From Flavobacterium alvei (GTDB taxonomy: Bacteria > Bacteroidota > Bacteroidia > Flavobacteriales > Flavobacteriaceae), in NCBI RefSeq assembly GCF_002920895.1, contig NZ_PQVG01000001.1:434001-498000 (forward strand): a DNA stretch of 64,000 nucleotides, in the 5' to 3' direction. Each line of letters begins with the position of its first letter. Position 1 is the stretch's first letter. A model generated the notes under the pieces. That model made no database searches. It worked only from the letters and a program-made list of their open reading frames with translations, and was not told the origin of the DNA. Positions 62,161 to 64,000 of the stretch are shown here, piece by piece. The translations under genes were made by a program, and so were the position numbers.

Positions 62161-64000
62161 ATGAAGAATTTCAAAAAAACAGAAGCAAAACGATTTAGCT
62201 TCATACTTATTTTAGTATTTGCCACAACAGCGATCTTTTCGCAAGGGCGAAAAACAATCAATTTTGACGCCAATTGGCAATTTACAAAAGGAGAAATAGC
62301 TGGAGCCGAAAAACTTACATTTAATGACAAAACTTGGAGAACACTCGATGTTCCGCACGATTGGAGTATTGAAGGGCCTTATGATCGTGAAAATCCGTCG
62401 GCACGTGGTGGCGGTTATTTGCCAACAGGAATTGGTTGGTATCGCAAAACATTTCAATTAGACGCCGCTGATGCTAATAAAATACTAACCATAGAATTTG
62501 ATGGCGTTATGGCCAACAGCGATGTATGGATTAACGGAAACCATTTAGGAAAACGTCCGTATGGCTACATCAGTTTTACGTATGATCTTACGCCTTATTT
62601 GAACTTTGGAAAAGGAAAAACCAATGTCATAGCGGTTCGAGCTGATAATTCTGTCCAACCTGCTTCTCGTTATTATACTGGTGCTGGAATTTATCGTCAC
62701 GTACGTTTGGTAGTTGTAAATCCAACACATTTCAAACATTGGGGAACACAAATTACGACTCCAAATGCATCTGCACAAAAAGCGGTTGTGAGCGTTAAAA
62801 CTGAAATAGAAAACAAAGGAGCAGCTGGAACTTATAAACTGCAAATTGATATTGTTGACAGCAAAGGAAAAATTGTAAAATCTAGCGAAAGTCAAGAAAA
62901 TATTGCAGCCAATACAACCAGCAATTTAGCCAAAGAAATGGAGGTTCAAAATCCTAAATTATGGGATATTGAAGCACCCAATTTATATACTGTAACTACC
63001 AAATTGTATTCCGGAAAAACGCTTATTGATAATGAGACGACTACCATTGGAATCAGAAATGCTGAATTTAGAGCCGATACTGGTTTTTGGTTAAACAATA
63101 AGAATTACAAGATAAAAGGAGTTTGCTTGCATCACGATGGTGGAGCGGTTGGCGCTGCAGTTCCGCTTGGAGTTTGGAAAGAACGCTTGAAAAAATTAAA
63201 AGAAGTGGGCGTAAACGGCATTCGAACTTCACACAATCCTGTTGCTCCAGAATTTTTGGATTTATGCGATCAAATGGGATTTGTGGTGATGGACGAAACT
63301 TTCGACACTTGGACAGCGGCCAAACACAATGGCGAAAAAGGCTATAATTTAATTTTCAAAGAATGGTGGGAACAAGACACCAAAGACATGGTTTTAAGAG
63401 ACCGAAACCATCCTTCGATAGTTATTTATAGCATTGGCAACGAAGTTCACGATGACCTTAGTTATCCTGAAGGCTTTAAAACCTATAAAATGCAGGAAGA
63501 TGTTGTTAAAAAACAGGACAATACTAGACCTGTAACTATGGCACTTTTCAGACCCGCCAATTCTAAAGTTTACCTTAGTGGCTTTGCCGATCATATGGAA
63601 ATTGTGGGTCAAAATTATCGCGAAAACGAACTGATAGCTGCACACGAAGCGCATCCAACTTGGAAAGTTATTGGCACCGAAAACACTCATGTGCTTGTTC
63701 AATGGTTGGCATTGCGAGACAAGCCCTATATGGCAGGACAATTTTTATGGACGGGTTACGATTATTTAGGCGAAGCCGATTGGCCAGAAACCACTAACAA
63801 TCAAGGTTTATTTGACAGAGCCGGAAACTGGAAACAACAATCTTTGCAAAGAGACAGTTGGTGGTCTGAAGAGCCTGTGGTGCACATTGTGAGAAAATCG
63901 GATAATGCGGGAGCTGGTGTTTGGGTTGCTGATTGGACGCCGAATGATTTTGACACTTACGACAATGCCAAAGTGAATGTCTATAGCAATTGTGAGGAAG
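62161..64000 (+). CDS. Glycoside hydrolase family 2 protein, N-terminal part (cut by window edge)
   Basis: The frame opens at the ATG at 62161 and runs past base 64000; about 613 residues are seen. A signal peptide (cut near Ser23-Gln24) is followed by a sugar-binding domain, an Ig-like domain and a TIM barrel with the acid/base Glu in SIGNEV and the nucleophile Glu in VIGTENTH. Family 2 contains beta-galactosidases and beta-glucuronidases; the substrate is unsettled. Exported enzyme next to an aldo/keto reductase suggests a polysaccharide-use locus that continues outside the window. Confidence 0.9.
   Translation, partial: MKNFKKTEAKRFSFILILVFATTAIFSQGRKTINFDANWQFTKGEIAGAEKLTFNDKTWRTLDVPHDWSIEGPYDRENPSARGGGYLPTGIGWYRKTFQLDAADANKILTIEFDGVMANSDVWINGNHLGKRPYGYISFTYDLTPYLNFGKGKTNVIAVRADNSVQPASRYYTGAGIYRHVRLVVVNPTHFKHWGTQITTPNASAQKAVVSVKTEIENKGAAGTYKLQIDIVDSKGKIVKSSESQENIAANTTSNLAKEMEVQNPKLWDIEAPNLYTVTTKLYSGKTLIDNETTTIGIRNAEFRADTGFWLNNKNYKIKGVCLHHDGGAVGAAVPLGVWKERLKKLKEVGVNGIRTSHNPVAPEFLDLCDQMGFVVMDETFDTWTAAKHNGEKGYNLIFKEWWEQDTKDMVLRDRNHPSIVIYSIGNEVHDDLSYPEGFKTYKMQEDVVKKQDNTRPVTMALFRPANSKVYLSGFADHMEIVGQNYRENELIAAHEAHPTWKVIGTENTHVLVQWLALRDKPYMAGQFLWTGYDYLGEADWPETTNNQGLFDRAGNWKQQSLQRDSWWSEEPVVHIVRKSDNAGAGVWVADWTPNDFDTYDNAKVNVYSNCEE

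Overview
The window is low-GC chromosomal DNA of a Bacteroidota bacterium, most probably a Flavobacterium or close relative. The signs are a type IX secretion (T9SS) C-terminal sorting domain, an S46 dipeptidyl peptidase, ExbB/ExbD/TonB-type energisation, a SusC-like plug domain, a PID-CTERM-type small protein, and promoters of the Bacteroidota kind (TTG, 17-23 bp, TAnnTTTG) in place of E. coli-type boxes. I see no phage, plasmid, insertion sequence or CRISPR array. Most genes are housekeeping or envelope genes, with accessory islands between them.

Layout. 1-9.7 kb: the start of a peptidoglycan-recycling ligase (mpl), a TPR protein, a giant alpha-2-macroglobulin that carries an unexpected TonB-receptor plug module, and an LpxH-like phosphatase followed by a glycosyltransferase. 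9.9-15.9 kb (minus strand): S46 peptidase, obgE, a CBS-domain membrane protein, adk and hpt. 16-21 kb: an inserted pair, a 1520-residue T9SS protein and a 66-residue PID-CTERM-like protein, lying between a broken copy of the purK 5' end and the intact purK. 21-25.8 kb: purK, a small membrane ORF, purE, an M3 peptidase and a lipoprotein. 26-28 kb: a flotillin-like protein flanked by identical terminators. 28-31.6 kb: a GbsR/MarR regulator with two matching palindromic operators in front of itself and of a five-gene operon. 31.6-36.5 kb: a UbiA-like membrane protein, gcvP, a secreted protein and a truncated haemoglobin.

36.6-40.8 kb: a ketoacyl synthase, methyltransferase, glycosyltransferase and Mla-type ABC transporter run, probably for envelope lipids. 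40.9-43.4 kb: mannose-1-phosphate guanylyltransferase, a SprT-like protein and an SDR. 43.5-49.2 kb: a tightly packed nine-gene minus-strand operon (redoxin, DM13 lipoprotein, beta-barrel, YHS, DoxX, DinB, NRDE, ATP-grasp, LysE-like), the best candidate for an undescribed functional unit. 49.3-52.7 kb: stress-type genes with AraC and Crp/Fnr regulators. 52.8-59.8 kb: acyl-CoA dehydrogenase, anmK, nhaA, tonB facing exbD/exbB, and folC. 59.9-64 kb: a two-module secreted protein, tRNA-Val, an aldo/keto reductase and the start of a GH2 glycosidase cut by the window edge.

Main points for follow-up: the A2M/plug fusion, the purK footprint left by an insertion, the nine-gene redox-looking operon, the GbsR operator pair, and several families of short word-like intergenic repeats often folded as inverted repeats. 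All calls come from reading sequence; no database search was run.
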